Made by a program: the position numbers and the translations under genes. This document shows positions 16,288 through 25,102 of a DNA stretch of 64,000 nucleotides, in pieces. Source of the stretch: ECT2AJA-110-A sp035399845. GTDB taxonomy: Bacteria > Planctomycetota > Phycisphaerae > UBA1845 > UTPLA1. How positions within the stretch are numbered: position 1 is the stretch's first letter; every line of letters starts with the position of its first letter. The notes below the pieces were generated by a model. That model did no database searches. It worked only from the letters and a program-made list of their open reading frames with translations, and was not told where the DNA came from. The stretch lies in assembly GCA_035399845.1 (NCBI GenBank), contig DAOPJV010000016.1:1-64000 (forward strand), written 5' to 3'.

Positions 16288-17730
16288 ATGATGTTCAGAT
16301 TTTCAGGACGGGTGGGGGGCGTCAGCTTCCTTGGACTCTTGTGGTTCGTTTCGGCCCCGGCGGGTTGTATTGATCAGCGGGAGGTCGCGGACATCGGCGA
16401 GATATATCGCAGCGCGGCGCGTGACGACAATCCTCAACGGCGCCCTGTCATCGTGATACCCGGGATTCTCGGGTCGCGGCTGGCGCAGCGCGACACGGGA
16501 AGAGTCGTCTGGGGCGGTTTTGGTGGCGGATACGCCGATCCGAGCACGCCCGACGGCGCGCGTCTGTTTGCGATGCCAATGGGTGAAGGGACGGCCCTGG
16601 CGGACCTGCGTGACGACGTCGTCGCCGATGGGGCGCTGGATCGCGTCAGGCTCTCCGTCTTCGGACTGCCGTTGGAACTGAACGCGTATTTCAATCTCCT
16701 CGTCACGCTCGGCGTGGGCGGTTATCGCGATCAGCAGCTTGCCATCGCCGGCGCCGTTGATTACGGCGAGGCCCATTTTACCTGTTTTCAGTTCGCCTAT
16801 GACTGGCGGCGAAGTAACGTTGAAAACGCGGCGCTGCTGAAGGCCTTCATTGAGGAAAAGCGCGAGTACATCCGCGGCCAGTTGCGAAAGAAGTACGGAC
16901 GCGATTGCGATGACGTGAAGTTCGGCATTGTTGCGCATTCGATGGGGGGACTTCTGACGCGCTACTTCCTGCGTTACGGCGATGCGCCCCTGCCGGAAAA
17001 CGGTGATCTCCCGGAACTGACATGGGCCGGCGCCCAGTACGTCGACAAGGCGATTCTGGTCGGCGCCCCGAACGCCGGCAGCGTCTCGGCGCTGGATCAA
17101 CTGGTTCGCGGCGCCCGGCCGGCGCCCATCATCGAACCCTATCCGGCGGCGCTCGTCGGCACGATTCCCGCCATCTATGAACTGCTGCCACGTGGACGGC
17201 ATGGCGCATTGATTGTCGACAATGATGAAAGTCGCGTCGTCGAGGACCTGTCAGATATCGGCGTATGGCGCCAATACCATTGGGGACCGTTCGATTCCAG
17301 GCAGGCGAGACCGCTGGCCACGCTCCTGCCGGACGCCGCGGATGACGACGCCCGCCGACGCGTCGCGATCGACCATCTCGGCAAATGCCTCACAAACGCG
17401 AGGCGATTCCAGGCGGCGCTGGATCGGCCCGCGACACCGCCTGCCGATCTGGAGCTCTGCCTCTACGCGGGCGACGCCATCGCAACGCCCGCCGTCCTGT
17501 CAGTGAACTCGCGGGACGGATCCCTGTCGACGCATGCGACGGCCGCGGGCGACGGAACAGTCCCGCGATACAGCGCGCTGATGGACGAACGGCGGGGCGG
17601 CGCCTATCGCCCGACATTGCAGTCGCCGGTCGGCTGGCGCCACATCACGTTCCTGTTTGAAGACCACCTGGGCCTGACCAAGTCGGCGACCTTCAGTGAC
17701 AACATTCTGATGGAGCTGCTGGAGTTGTAG
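16288..17730 (+). CDS. LCAT-like alpha/beta-hydrolase lipoprotein
   Basis: About 480 residues. The signal sequence ends FVSAPAGC, a lipobox-like site that would give a lipid-anchored protein. The mature region begins RRPVIVIPGILGSRLAQ, the oxyanion-hole motif of lecithin:cholesterol acyltransferase-type lipases. The nucleophile elbow is IVAHSMGGLLTRY with Ser in AHSMG, and ILVGAPNAGS follows, as in the same family. A catalytic Asp and His are expected near residues ~400 and ~460 (WRHITF near the end). It probably hydrolyses or transfers acyl chains at the cell envelope. Start is uncertain among the ATGs at 16267, 16288 and 16291. Confidence 0.8.
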   Translation: MMFRFSGRVGGVSFLGLLWFVSAPAGCIDQREVADIGEIYRSAARDDNPQRRPVIVIPGILGSRLAQRDTGRVVWGGFGGGYADPSTPDGARLFAMPMGEGTALADLRDDVVADGALDRVRLSVFGLPLELNAYFNLLVTLGVGGYRDQQLAIAGAVDYGEAHFTCFQFAYDWRRSNVENAALLKAFIEEKREYIRGQLRKKYGRDCDDVKFGIVAHSMGGLLTRYFLRYGDAPLPENGDLPELTWAGAQYVDKAILVGAPNAGSVSALDQLVRGARPAPIIEPYPAALVGTIPAIYELLPRGRHGALIVDNDESRVVEDLSDIGVWRQYHWGPFDSRQARPLATLLPDAADDDARRRVAIDHLGKCLTNARRFQAALDRPATPPADLELCLYAGDAIATPAVLSVNSRDGSLSTHATAAGDGTVPRYSALMDERRGGAYRPTLQSPVGWRHITFLFEDHLGLTKSATFSDNILMELLEL

Positions 17731-17794
17731 GGGGGGGCGCGACGCCCGGCGGATGGTTGACGGGCCGCGATCCGGCGGTTCTGCTTTTCCGACA

Positions 17795-18724
17795 ATGACG
17801 TCCGCGAATCCGCCAACGCCCGATCCGCGCAACACCGGCGCCGCCGCCCCCGAACAGGCCGCGCTGACAGGTCTCGTCGTCAACATGACGCTGGCCGGCT
17901 TCAAACTGATCGCGGGCATCGTGGGCAATTCCTTCGCGCTCGTGGCGGACGCCGTCGAGTCGATGGTCGATGTCGCCGGCTCACTCATTGTCTGGCGCGC
18001 CCTCGAATACGGGAACAAACCCGCCGACGAGGATCATCCCTTCGGCCACGGAAAGGCCGAGTCTCTCGCGGCCCTCGCCGTCGGTCTGCTCGTCGTGGTC
18101 GCGGGCATCGGGATCGCCATTGAGTCCATTGACGGCATACGAGTACCGCATCGACCGCCGGCGTGGTACACGCTGCTCGCGCTGATCGTCGTCATTGTCG
18201 TCAAGGAGTTCATGTTTCGATTCGCCAGCCGCGCCGCGGCGCCGACGGAGAGCAGCGCGGGACGCGCCGAGGCCTGGCATCATCGATCGGATGCGCTCAC
18301 GTCGGCGGCGGCGTTCCTGGGGATCGCCATCGCCCTCATCGGCGGCGAACGCTTCGCGCCCGCGGACGACTGGGCGGCCCTGGCGGCGTCCGTCATCATC
18401 TTTCTCAATGGCGTTTACCTGCTGCGAGCGCCGCTTGGCGAATTGATGGACAAGAACACGCCGGCCATTGCGACGCAGTGCGCCGACGTCGTTCTCGATG
18501 TCGAGGGGATTCTGGCGGTCGAACGATGCGAGGCGCGAAAAGTGGGGCGGACCTATCGGGTCATCATGCACGCCGAAGTGCCCGCCACGATGAGCGTCGC
18601 CGACGCCCACAGCCTGACCGGCCACGCCAAGGCGCTGGTCCGGGAGCGGATGCCCCACGTCTCATCCCTTCTGATCCACATCGAACCCCATCAAACGCCG
18701 GATCATGACGAAGCCGCAACGTGA
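17795..18724 (+). CDS. Cation diffusion facilitator (CDF) metal exporter
   Basis: 309 residues from the ATG at 17795. Six predicted membrane helices span residues ~20-215 and a ~90-residue cytoplasmic domain follows (VVLDVEGILAVERCEARKVGRTYRV). The second metal site is canonical: HHRSDALTS. The first reads ADAVESMVD, with Glu55 where Fe/Zn CDF proteins usually have Asp or His, and Asp59 conserved. HPFGHGKAE, the helix II-III loop typical of the family, is present. It exports a divalent metal (Zn, Fe or Mn) in exchange for protons. It is convergent with metG 54 bp away. Confidence 0.88.
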   Translation: MTSANPPTPDPRNTGAAAPEQAALTGLVVNMTLAGFKLIAGIVGNSFALVADAVESMVDVAGSLIVWRALEYGNKPADEDHPFGHGKAESLAALAVGLLVVVAGIGIAIESIDGIRVPHRPPAWYTLLALIVVIVVKEFMFRFASRAAAPTESSAGRAEAWHHRSDALTSAAAFLGIAIALIGGERFAPADDWAALAASVIIFLNGVYLLRAPLGELMDKNTPAIATQCADVVLDVEGILAVERCEARKVGRTYRVIMHAEVPATMSVADAHSLTGHAKALVRERMPHVSSLLIHIEPHQTPDHDEAAT

Positions 18725-18778
18725 CGCAGGTCGGTGAGTCCGCCCGGATCACGAAATCACCAAATCACCAATATTCCG

Positions 18779-20551
18779 CTATTCGCTGAATTCCTTGATG
18801 TCGAGCTTTCGAAACAGCACGTCCGGGGCCGGGCCGAGCGCGTGACCGATCGGCAGGGCCTCCGTCGCGCGGGGCCAGGTCCAGGCGTCTTTGTCGACGC
18901 CGAGCGACACGCGGATCTTCTCCGACGCGAAGGGCAGGAAGGGTTCCAGAACGACACCGAGGGTGCGCACGGCCTGGATGCAGGTGTGGACGGTCGTGGC
19001 GCAGAGATCGAGATCGCTCTTTCGCGTTTTCCAGGGCTCGCGCTCGTCGATGTATCGATTGCAGGCGCGGAAGGCGTCCATGATGCGATTGAGGGCCGAC
19101 TTGAAGCGCGTCGCCTCGATGTCCTCGCCGACGGAGTCGGGAACGGCGCCGATCGTCGCCAGCAGGTCCACCTCCAGCTGTTCGGCTCGATCCCGAGCGG
19201 GAACCCTGCGATCGAAGTGCTCCGTCACGATCTTCTGCCAGCGATTGATGAAGTTACCGAGCGTCGCGATCAGTTCGTTGTTGTTGCGCTCGACAAAGTC
19301 GTCAAAGCTCCAGGCGGTCCGCTGGTTCTCTGGCGCGATGACCGTGAGGTAGTAGCGGAGCGGATCGGGATCGAAGGTCCGGAGGTACTCATCAATCCAG
19401 ACAGCCGTACCCCGTGACTTGCTGATCTTCTCTTCCTCGCCCTTCCCCGGAAACTTGATATTCAGGAAGGAATTTGCGACGACGTTGTGCGGCAGCTGGT
19501 AGTAGCCCGCCTCTTCGCGCGGCTTGTAGTCCGCGCCGAGCTTCTCGATCTCGTCCGCCGTGTACTGCGTGCCGAGAAGCATCGCCGGCCAGATCAGCGC
19601 GTGGAAGACAATGTTGTCCTCACCGATAAAGTGGACGATCCTGCAGTCAGGATCCTGCCACCACTCCTGATATTCCCGCCAGTCGCGCCCCTGCTGCGCG
19701 GCGAGCGCCGCCGTGAAGCTGACATAGCCGATCGGCGCGTCGAACCAGACGTACAGCACTTTGTTTGCCGCGTCAGGATCGTCCAGCGGGACGGGCACGC
19801 CCCACGACAGATCGCGCGTCATCGCGCGCTCGGGGAGCCCCTTCTTGATGGCGCCGAGGCAGAAATTCGTGACCGTGGGTCGCCAGTCGAGCGACGTAAT
19901 GCTGAACCAGTCCGCGAGCATGCCCTGGAATTTGCCCAGCTTGAGGTACCAGTGGGTTGTTTCGCGTTTCTCCGGCGTCGTATTCGTGATGGTGCTGATC
20001 GGGTTGATCAGTTGCAGCGCGTCAATGGTGTTTCCGCACTGCTCGCACTGATCGCCATAGGACTCAGGATTGCCGCATGGCGACCCATCCTCGAGCTTGT
20101 GATAGCAGGCGCCCTTAACGAAGCGATCGGGCAGGAATTTGCCGGCCTGCACATCAAACAGCTGTTCCGTCTTCTTCTTTACGAAGTGTCCGTTATCGTG
20201 AATCGACTTGAAGAAGTCCTGGCTGAGCCGGTTATGTGTCTCGACAAAGTCGGGCTGGTGCGTGCCGCCGTAAATGTCGAAGTGAATGCCGAGCCCCTCG
20301 AACGCCTCTTGCTGGAGTGCGTTGTACTTCGCCGACACGGCCTGCGGCGTCGATCCTTCCTTCATCGCGGAGATCTCAATCGCAACGCCGTTGTCGTCGC
20401 TGCCGCAGATGAATCGAACGTCGTCGCCATTCGATCGCAGGTAGCGCACGAAGATATCGGCCGGCAGGTAGGCGCCGGCGATATGGCCGACGTGCAGGCG
20501 GTTGTTTGAATAGGGCAGGGCCCCAGTCACGAGAAATCGGCGTCCAGCCAT
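18779..20551 (-). CDS. metG: Methionyl-tRNA synthetase
   Basis: 590 residues from the ATG at 20551 (MAGRRFLVTGALPYSN). The class I HIGH motif is present as HVGH in NNRLHVGHIAGAY. A zinc-binding knuckle uses two cysteine pairs (CYHKLEDGSPCG and CEQCG). The KMSKS loop reads KISKSRGTA. The anticodon-binding domain follows (~400-560). The C-terminal Trbp111-like tRNA-binding domain is absent, which accounts for the shorter length than E. coli MetG. It charges tRNA-Met. Confidence 0.95.
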   Translation of the reverse strand: MAGRRFLVTGALPYSNNRLHVGHIAGAYLPADIFVRYLRSNGDDVRFICGSDDNGVAIEISAMKEGSTPQAVSAKYNALQQEAFEGLGIHFDIYGGTHQPDFVETHNRLSQDFFKSIHDNGHFVKKKTEQLFDVQAGKFLPDRFVKGACYHKLEDGSPCGNPESYGDQCEQCGNTIDALQLINPISTITNTTPEKRETTHWYLKLGKFQGMLADWFSITSLDWRPTVTNFCLGAIKKGLPERAMTRDLSWGVPVPLDDPDAANKVLYVWFDAPIGYVSFTAALAAQQGRDWREYQEWWQDPDCRIVHFIGEDNIVFHALIWPAMLLGTQYTADEIEKLGADYKPREEAGYYQLPHNVVANSFLNIKFPGKGEEEKISKSRGTAVWIDEYLRTFDPDPLRYYLTVIAPENQRTAWSFDDFVERNNNELIATLGNFINRWQKIVTEHFDRRVPARDRAEQLEVDLLATIGAVPDSVGEDIEATRFKSALNRIMDAFRACNRYIDEREPWKTRKSDLDLCATTVHTCIQAVRTLGVVLEPFLPFASEKIRVSLGVDKDAWTWPRATEALPIGHALGPAPDVLFRKLDIKEFSE

Positions 20552-20647
20552 GGGATTCAGTCTCTGTTCAAGGAGGTTGCGGAATCTCTGCAATACGTCG
20601 AAGAGTCTAACCCGATCGTCGAGGCGCGGCGAGCAACGGGGCGCATG

Positions 20648-20676
20648 AAAAAGCCCCGGGCGAATTCGCCCGGGGC
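20648..20676 (-). terminator. Rho-independent terminator of ppdK
   Basis: A perfect palindrome at 20653-20676 with arms GCCCCGGGCGAA and TTCGCCCGGGGC. On the minus strand it is followed by TTTTT (A-run at 20648-20652 on the plus strand). It lies about 45 bp past the ppdK stop. It is the clearest intrinsic terminator in the window. Confidence 0.85.
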
Positions 20677-20721
20677 CTTGTCATCATGCGTGCGGCCTCA
20701 TCGGCCGTTCAGCGATTGCGC

Positions 20722-23718
20722 TCAGGCGCGGGCCGTCGCGCCCGTGCGGCTGCGCTTCGTCGTCGTCTTCTTCTTGGCGACGGGGCGGGAGACGCTCTTC
20801 GGCGGTGACTGCTTGCGCGACTTCGTCGCCGTTCGGGCCGACTTCGTCGTCTTGCTGGCCTTTGCCTTCGCCTTGGACGTCTTCTTCTTCGTCGTCGGCT
20901 TCGGCGCGACGCGCCTGGCCTTCGTCTTCGTCGGCGCCTTGCGGGCCGGCGCCGGCTTGGCCCTGGCCTTCGATCGCTTCGCCGAGCCGTCCATGATGAC
21001 GGCCTGGGCCGCCGCAAGCCGCGCGATGGGCACGCGATAGGGCGAGCAGCTCACGTAGTCCATGTTCGCCCGATGGCAGAAGTGGACGCTCTCGGCGTCA
21101 CCGCCGTGCTCGCCGCAGATGCCGATCTTCAGGTCCTTCTTGATGCGGCGGGCGTGCTCGATCGCGTGTTCGACGAGCATGCCGACGCCGTCGATGTCGA
21201 TCGACTGGAACGGATCCGCCGGGAAGATGCCCGACTTGTTCTGATCGACGTAATCCGGCAGGAAGCGACCGGCGTCGTCGCGGGACAGCGCCATGACCGT
21301 CTGCGTCAGGTCGTTCGTGCCGAAGCTGAAGAAGTCCGCGACCTCCGCGATCCTGTCGGCCGTCAGGGCCGCGCGCGGTGTCTCGATCATCGTTCCGACG
21401 AGGTACTTCACCTTCAGACCGGAGCGGGCGATGATCTCGTTCGCCACGTCCCGCGTTCGATCCGTCAGGATCTGAAGTTCCTTCGAATCGATGCAGAGCG
21501 GGATCATGATCTCGGGCGAGACCTTGATGTTGCGACGGCGGCACTCGATCGCCGCCTCGATGATCGCCCGGACCTGCATGTCCAGAATCTCGGGGTACGT
21601 GATCGCCAGTCGGCAGCCACGATGACCGAGCATCGGGTTGGACTCCTTGAGCTGCTCGACGCGCGACGCGACCGTCTCGAAATCGACCATCAGGTCGTCG
21701 GCGAGTTCCTGCTGCTTGTCCTTTGTGTGCGGGACGAATTCATGAAGCGGCGGATCGACGAGGCGGATGGTGACGGGGCGACCGTCCATGGCCTCGAAGA
21801 TGCCGATGAAGTCCTGCCGCTGGAAGGGCAGCAGCTTGTCGAGGGCCTTCGTGCGGGCATCCGTCGAATCGGCCAGGATCATCTCCTGGATCGCGCGGCG
21901 GCGTTCTTCCGTATCGAAGAACATGTGCTCCGTGCGGCAGAGACCAATGCCCTCGGCGCCCATGTTGACGGCGTTCTCGGCGTCGTAAGGTGTGTCGGCG
22001 TTGGTTCGGACCTTGAGCCGGCGTCGGGCGTCGCACCACTGCATGAGCGTGTAGTACTCGTCCGGCAGTTCCGGCGTGACCAGCGGCAGGTCGCCCTGGT
22101 ATATGACGCCCTCAGAGCCGTCGAGGGTGATCGAGTCGCCTTCCTTGAGGGTCTTGCCGTTGATCGTCATCGTGCCCGCGGATTCGTTGATCTTGGCGGA
22201 CGAGGCGCCGACGATGCAGCACTTGCCCCAGCCGCGAGCGACGACGGCCGCGTGCGACGTCTTGCCGCCCGTGGCGGTCAGGATGCCCTGGGCGACGTGC
22301 ATGCCGCCGACGTCTTCCGGGCTCGTCTCCTTGCGGACGAGGATGACCTTCTTGCCATCCGCCGCCCACTTCTCCGCCGTCGAGGCGTTGAAGACGATCT
22401 GGCCGGAGGCGGCGCCGGGAACGGCGTTGATGCCTGTCCCGAGCTTCTTGACGGCCAGCTGTTGCGAATCGAAATCGGGATCGATGATCGGGTAGAAGAG
22501 TCGCTCGATGTCCGTCGCGGAGATGCGCTCGATCGCCTCATCCTTCGTGAGGACGGGCTTCGTGGCGGCAGCGGCGTAGCGGCTCGGCAGGTACTTCTTC
22601 TTCACGAGCTTCGAGGCGTCACCCTTGCTGAGCAGGGGCTTCGTGGCGTGGTCCACGGCGATCTTGAACGTGGCGGCCGGCGTTCGCTTGCCGCGGCGGC
22701 ACTGGAGCATGTAGAGCTTGCCGCGCTCGATCGTGAACTCGAGGTCCTGCATTTCCTTGTAGTGGACTTCCAGCATGACGCGTACGGCGCAGAGCTGTTC
22801 GTAGGCCGCCGGTGACAGCTTCCTCAGTTCGTCGAGGGCCATCGGCGTGCGGATACCCGCGACGACGTCTTCGCCCTGGGCGTTCATGAGCAGATCGCCG
22901 TAGAAGACGTTTTCGCCGCTGGACGGATCGCGCGTAAAGCAGACGCCCGTGCCGCTGTCGTCACCCATGTTGCCGAAGACCATCTGAACGATGTTGACGC
23001 CCGTGCCCGGCAGACCGTGGATCTTCTCGACTTCGCGATACTTGATCGCCTTGTCGGCGTTCCACGAGCTGAAGACGGCGTTGATGGCGCCGACGAGCTG
23101 CTCCCACGGATCCTGCGGGAAATCCTTGCCCGTCTGATCGCGGAAGAAGTCCTTGAATTCGCCGCAGAGCTCGCGGAGCGACTCGGCGCTGATTTCCGAG
23201 TCGATCTCGATACCGAGCGACTCCTTCATCTTCTCGAGCTTGTGTTCGAGTACATCCTTCGACAGACCGACGACGACCGTCGAGTACATCTGAATGAACC
23301 GGCGATAGGAGTCCCAGGCGAACCGGGCGTTGTCCGTCGCCCGGGCGAGTCCCTCGACAGACTCGTCGTTCAGGCCGAGGTTGAGCACTGTTTCCATCAT
23401 GCCGGGCATCGACACGGCGGCGCCGGATCGCACGGAGACGAGCAGCGGGTTCTTCTTGTCGCCGAGCTTCTTGCCACAGGCGCGTTCGAGCTTGCGAACG
23501 TTGTCGCGCACCTGCTTCTCGAGGCCTTCGGGCCACTTCTGCTTCCGCTCATAGTAGAGGCGGCAGGCCTCCGTCGTGATCGTGAAGCCGCCGGGCACGG
23601 GCAGACCGATGTTGGTCATCTCCGCGAGGCCGGCGCCCTTGCCACCGAGCAGCGTCTTCTGATCGCCGCGACCTTCCGCTTTTCCGTTTCCGAAGAAGTA
23701 AACGAATTTCGATGCCAT
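20722..23718 (-). CDS. ppdK: Pyruvate, phosphate dikinase with lysine-rich C-terminal tail
   Basis: 998 residues from the ATG at 23718 (MASKFVYFFGNG); an upstream in-frame ATG at 23793 is less likely because AAGGAG sits 11 nt before 23718. The N-terminal ATP-grasp domain begins with LLGGKGAGLAEM; the phosphohistidine domain has ATGGKTSHAAVVARGWGK with the catalytic His; and the PEP/pyruvate barrel ends with the conserved SPYRVPIARLAAAQA. It interconverts pyruvate, ATP and Pi with PEP, AMP and PPi. Normal family members end there at ~900 residues. This one continues for ~86 residues made almost entirely of K, R, A, P, T and S, like histone H1 or AlgP tails. The tail is in frame and its sequence is repetitive (KAKAKASKTTKS). 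Confidence 0.95.
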   Translation of the reverse strand: MASKFVYFFGNGKAEGRGDQKTLLGGKGAGLAEMTNIGLPVPGGFTITTEACRLYYERKQKWPEGLEKQVRDNVRKLERACGKKLGDKKNPLLVSVRSGAAVSMPGMMETVLNLGLNDESVEGLARATDNARFAWDSYRRFIQMYSTVVVGLSKDVLEHKLEKMKESLGIEIDSEISAESLRELCGEFKDFFRDQTGKDFPQDPWEQLVGAINAVFSSWNADKAIKYREVEKIHGLPGTGVNIVQMVFGNMGDDSGTGVCFTRDPSSGENVFYGDLLMNAQGEDVVAGIRTPMALDELRKLSPAAYEQLCAVRVMLEVHYKEMQDLEFTIERGKLYMLQCRRGKRTPAATFKIAVDHATKPLLSKGDASKLVKKKYLPSRYAAAATKPVLTKDEAIERISATDIERLFYPIIDPDFDSQQLAVKKLGTGINAVPGAASGQIVFNASTAEKWAADGKKVILVRKETSPEDVGGMHVAQGILTATGGKTSHAAVVARGWGKCCIVGASSAKINESAGTMTINGKTLKEGDSITLDGSEGVIYQGDLPLVTPELPDEYYTLMQWCDARRRLKVRTNADTPYDAENAVNMGAEGIGLCRTEHMFFDTEERRRAIQEMILADSTDARTKALDKLLPFQRQDFIGIFEAMDGRPVTIRLVDPPLHEFVPHTKDKQQELADDLMVDFETVASRVEQLKESNPMLGHRGCRLAITYPEILDMQVRAIIEAAIECRRRNIKVSPEIMIPLCIDSKELQILTDRTRDVANEIIARSGLKVKYLVGTMIETPRAALTADRIAEVADFFSFGTNDLTQTVMALSRDDAGRFLPDYVDQNKSGIFPADPFQSIDIDGVGMLVEHAIEHARRIKKDLKIGICGEHGGDAESVHFCHRANMDYVSCSPYRVPIARLAAAQAVIMDGSAKRSKARAKPAPARKAPTKTKARRVAPKPTTKKKTSKAKAKASKTTKSARTATKSRKQSPPKSVSRPVAKKKTTTKRSRTGATARA

Positions 23719-24152
23719 GTGAGAGTGTGCTCCTTTCGAGCCGTGCGCGATATCAGTTCGCAATTCGTCGTATGCGTCTTCTGTCCGCCCCAAACGTTAC
23801 GTCGGCAATCGGGGGACGGTTCAATCTCGCAGGATCCGTTCGACGCTGGGCGAAGGCGCTCACTGGCGGGAAGACAATTGCGTCGCGCCGCAGCGTCGGT
23901 CGTAGACCGGCAAAAAAAGCGTAAGGCGCCCTATCGGGAGCGTCAATTCCGTGACGTATGTTCGACGGTTGGACGATTGTGCGCTTTCGGGTCAGCTGAC
24001 CTTCGGCGCGACGCGCAAACCGCGCGCGTCCCGTCTCGCCAGTGGCCGCTGACATGTGGATGGCCTCGGCGTCCGCCGGCGATCGAGTGGATCGAATCGG
24101 CCGGCTCGATGCGGCGCCGTAAGGCGCAGCGCGTTAGCGCGCTTCCGTGGAA
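23719..24152. other. Intergenic region (434 bp)
   Basis: Separates the ppdK start from the idi stop, both on the minus strand. It holds two small stems near its right end, GCGCC-gtaa-GGCGC (24114-24127) and AGCGCG-ttag-CGCGCT (24128-24143), which could end the idi transcript. No reading frame here has recognisable content. Confidence 0.4.
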
Positions 24153-24692
24153 TCACGGGCGAATCGGCCCGGCGTCGTCGGCCGCGAGGAGCGCGTTCAG
24201 GGCGATCGGAAACCAGGGCGAATAGTGTGTGGCGTCGGCCGCGAGTTCCGCCTGGATCACGTCGATCGTCGCCCATCGGAAATCCGCGATCTCCTCTGGA
24301 TTGGGCGTCGGCGCTCCATCGAACGCGCCCGCCAGAATGTGCAGGTACTCGCGCTCCGTCAGCCCGGACACAGGATCGTGAGCGTGGTACCGGAGTTCTG
24401 TTGTCGCTTTGAGACGCGACGCGATTCCGAACTCCTCGTGGAGGCGGCGCTCGGCCGCGCCGATCAGGGGCTCGCCGGGGCGAGGATGGCCGCAGCAGGT
24501 GTTCGACCATCGACCGGCGAAGTGGTACTTGCACGCGGCGCGCTGCTGGAGGAGCAGCCGGCCCCGAGCGTCAAACAGGAAGATCGAGAACGCCCGGTGC
24601 AGCTGGCCGCCGTTCTCATGCGCGGCAAGCTTCTCCGCCTCCCCCATTGCGCGATCAGATTCGTCGACAAGGATGACCCGCTCAGTCGTCAT
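24153..24692 (-). CDS. idi: Isopentenyl-diphosphate delta-isomerase, type 1
   Basis: 179 residues of the Nudix-fold type 1 isomerase. FSIFLFDARGRLLLQQRA is the first Nudix strand region. The catalytic Cys lies in WSNTCCGHPRPGE, the divalent-metal His residues surround it, and the second catalytic Glu is in TEREYLHIL. It interconverts IPP and DMAPP for isoprenoid synthesis. Length is normal. A single gene with its own start at 24692. Confidence 0.92.
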   Translation of the reverse strand: MTTERVILVDESDRAMGEAEKLAAHENGGQLHRAFSIFLFDARGRLLLQQRAACKYHFAGRWSNTCCGHPRPGEPLIGAAERRLHEEFGIASRLKATTELRYHAHDPVSGLTEREYLHILAGAFDGAPTPNPEEIADFRWATIDVIQAELAADATHYSPWFPIALNALLAADDAGPIRP

Positions 24693-25102
24693 GACCGCAT
24701 TCTAGACCCGTGGCGACTCGGCGCCGCTGCGGCGAGATGGTCGGCCCCGGAAAAACAAAGGACCGCCCCGCTGGGTAGGCGGGGCGGTCAACGGTCCGAG
24801 CAGAAGGAGATTCTGCTCGCTTGGGAAGAAGAGGGCAAAGAAAAGGTGTGTCAGCGCACAAGGGCCGCTGTCCTCCGTATAACTCGCGACGGCCGCCGGA
24901 AATTCCCATCGACGCCCTGATTCTGCGGCTGGAGACCGTGGGGTCCGTTGGCGCGTCGTATTCCGGGGCCATCGGCGGCTTCAGGCGTATCCACGTCCGA
25001 ATCGTCCAAGCGCGGCCGGCGCCGATTGCCTCTATAATCGCCCCGGTTTCGCGCGTCCGAGGTCGGGCGTCGCCGTTATGTGTCCGGTAATGGAGGCGGG
25101 AA
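24693..25102. other. Intergenic region (410 bp) between divergent idi and coaX
   Basis: Contains the hairpin pair at 24751-24818, which is oriented as a minus-strand terminator although no minus-strand gene precedes it. The rest (24820-25080) has no convincing reading frame; a minus-strand open frame of 96 codons here runs straight through both hairpins and looks fortuitous. Confidence 0.45.
24751..24818 (-). terminator. Tandem hairpins with T-rich end, no assigned gene upstream
   Basis: GACCGCCCCG (24761-24770) pairs with CGGGGCGGTC (24780-24789). Ahead of it on the minus strand is a second stem, GAGCAGAA (24798-24805) with TTCTGCTC (24811-24818). After the first stem the minus strand reads CTTTGTTTTT. 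This is an intrinsic-terminator form. With no minus-strand gene between here and coaX, it may end a small RNA that starts within 24820-25080. Confidence 0.55.

Noticed and set aside
21073..22815. Plus-strand open frame of 580 codons
   Set aside because: Antisense to ppdK; no recognisable content.
24682..24972. Minus-strand open frame of 96 codons
   Set aside because: It runs through two stable hairpins and a terminator-like T-run, and has no homology that I recognise.
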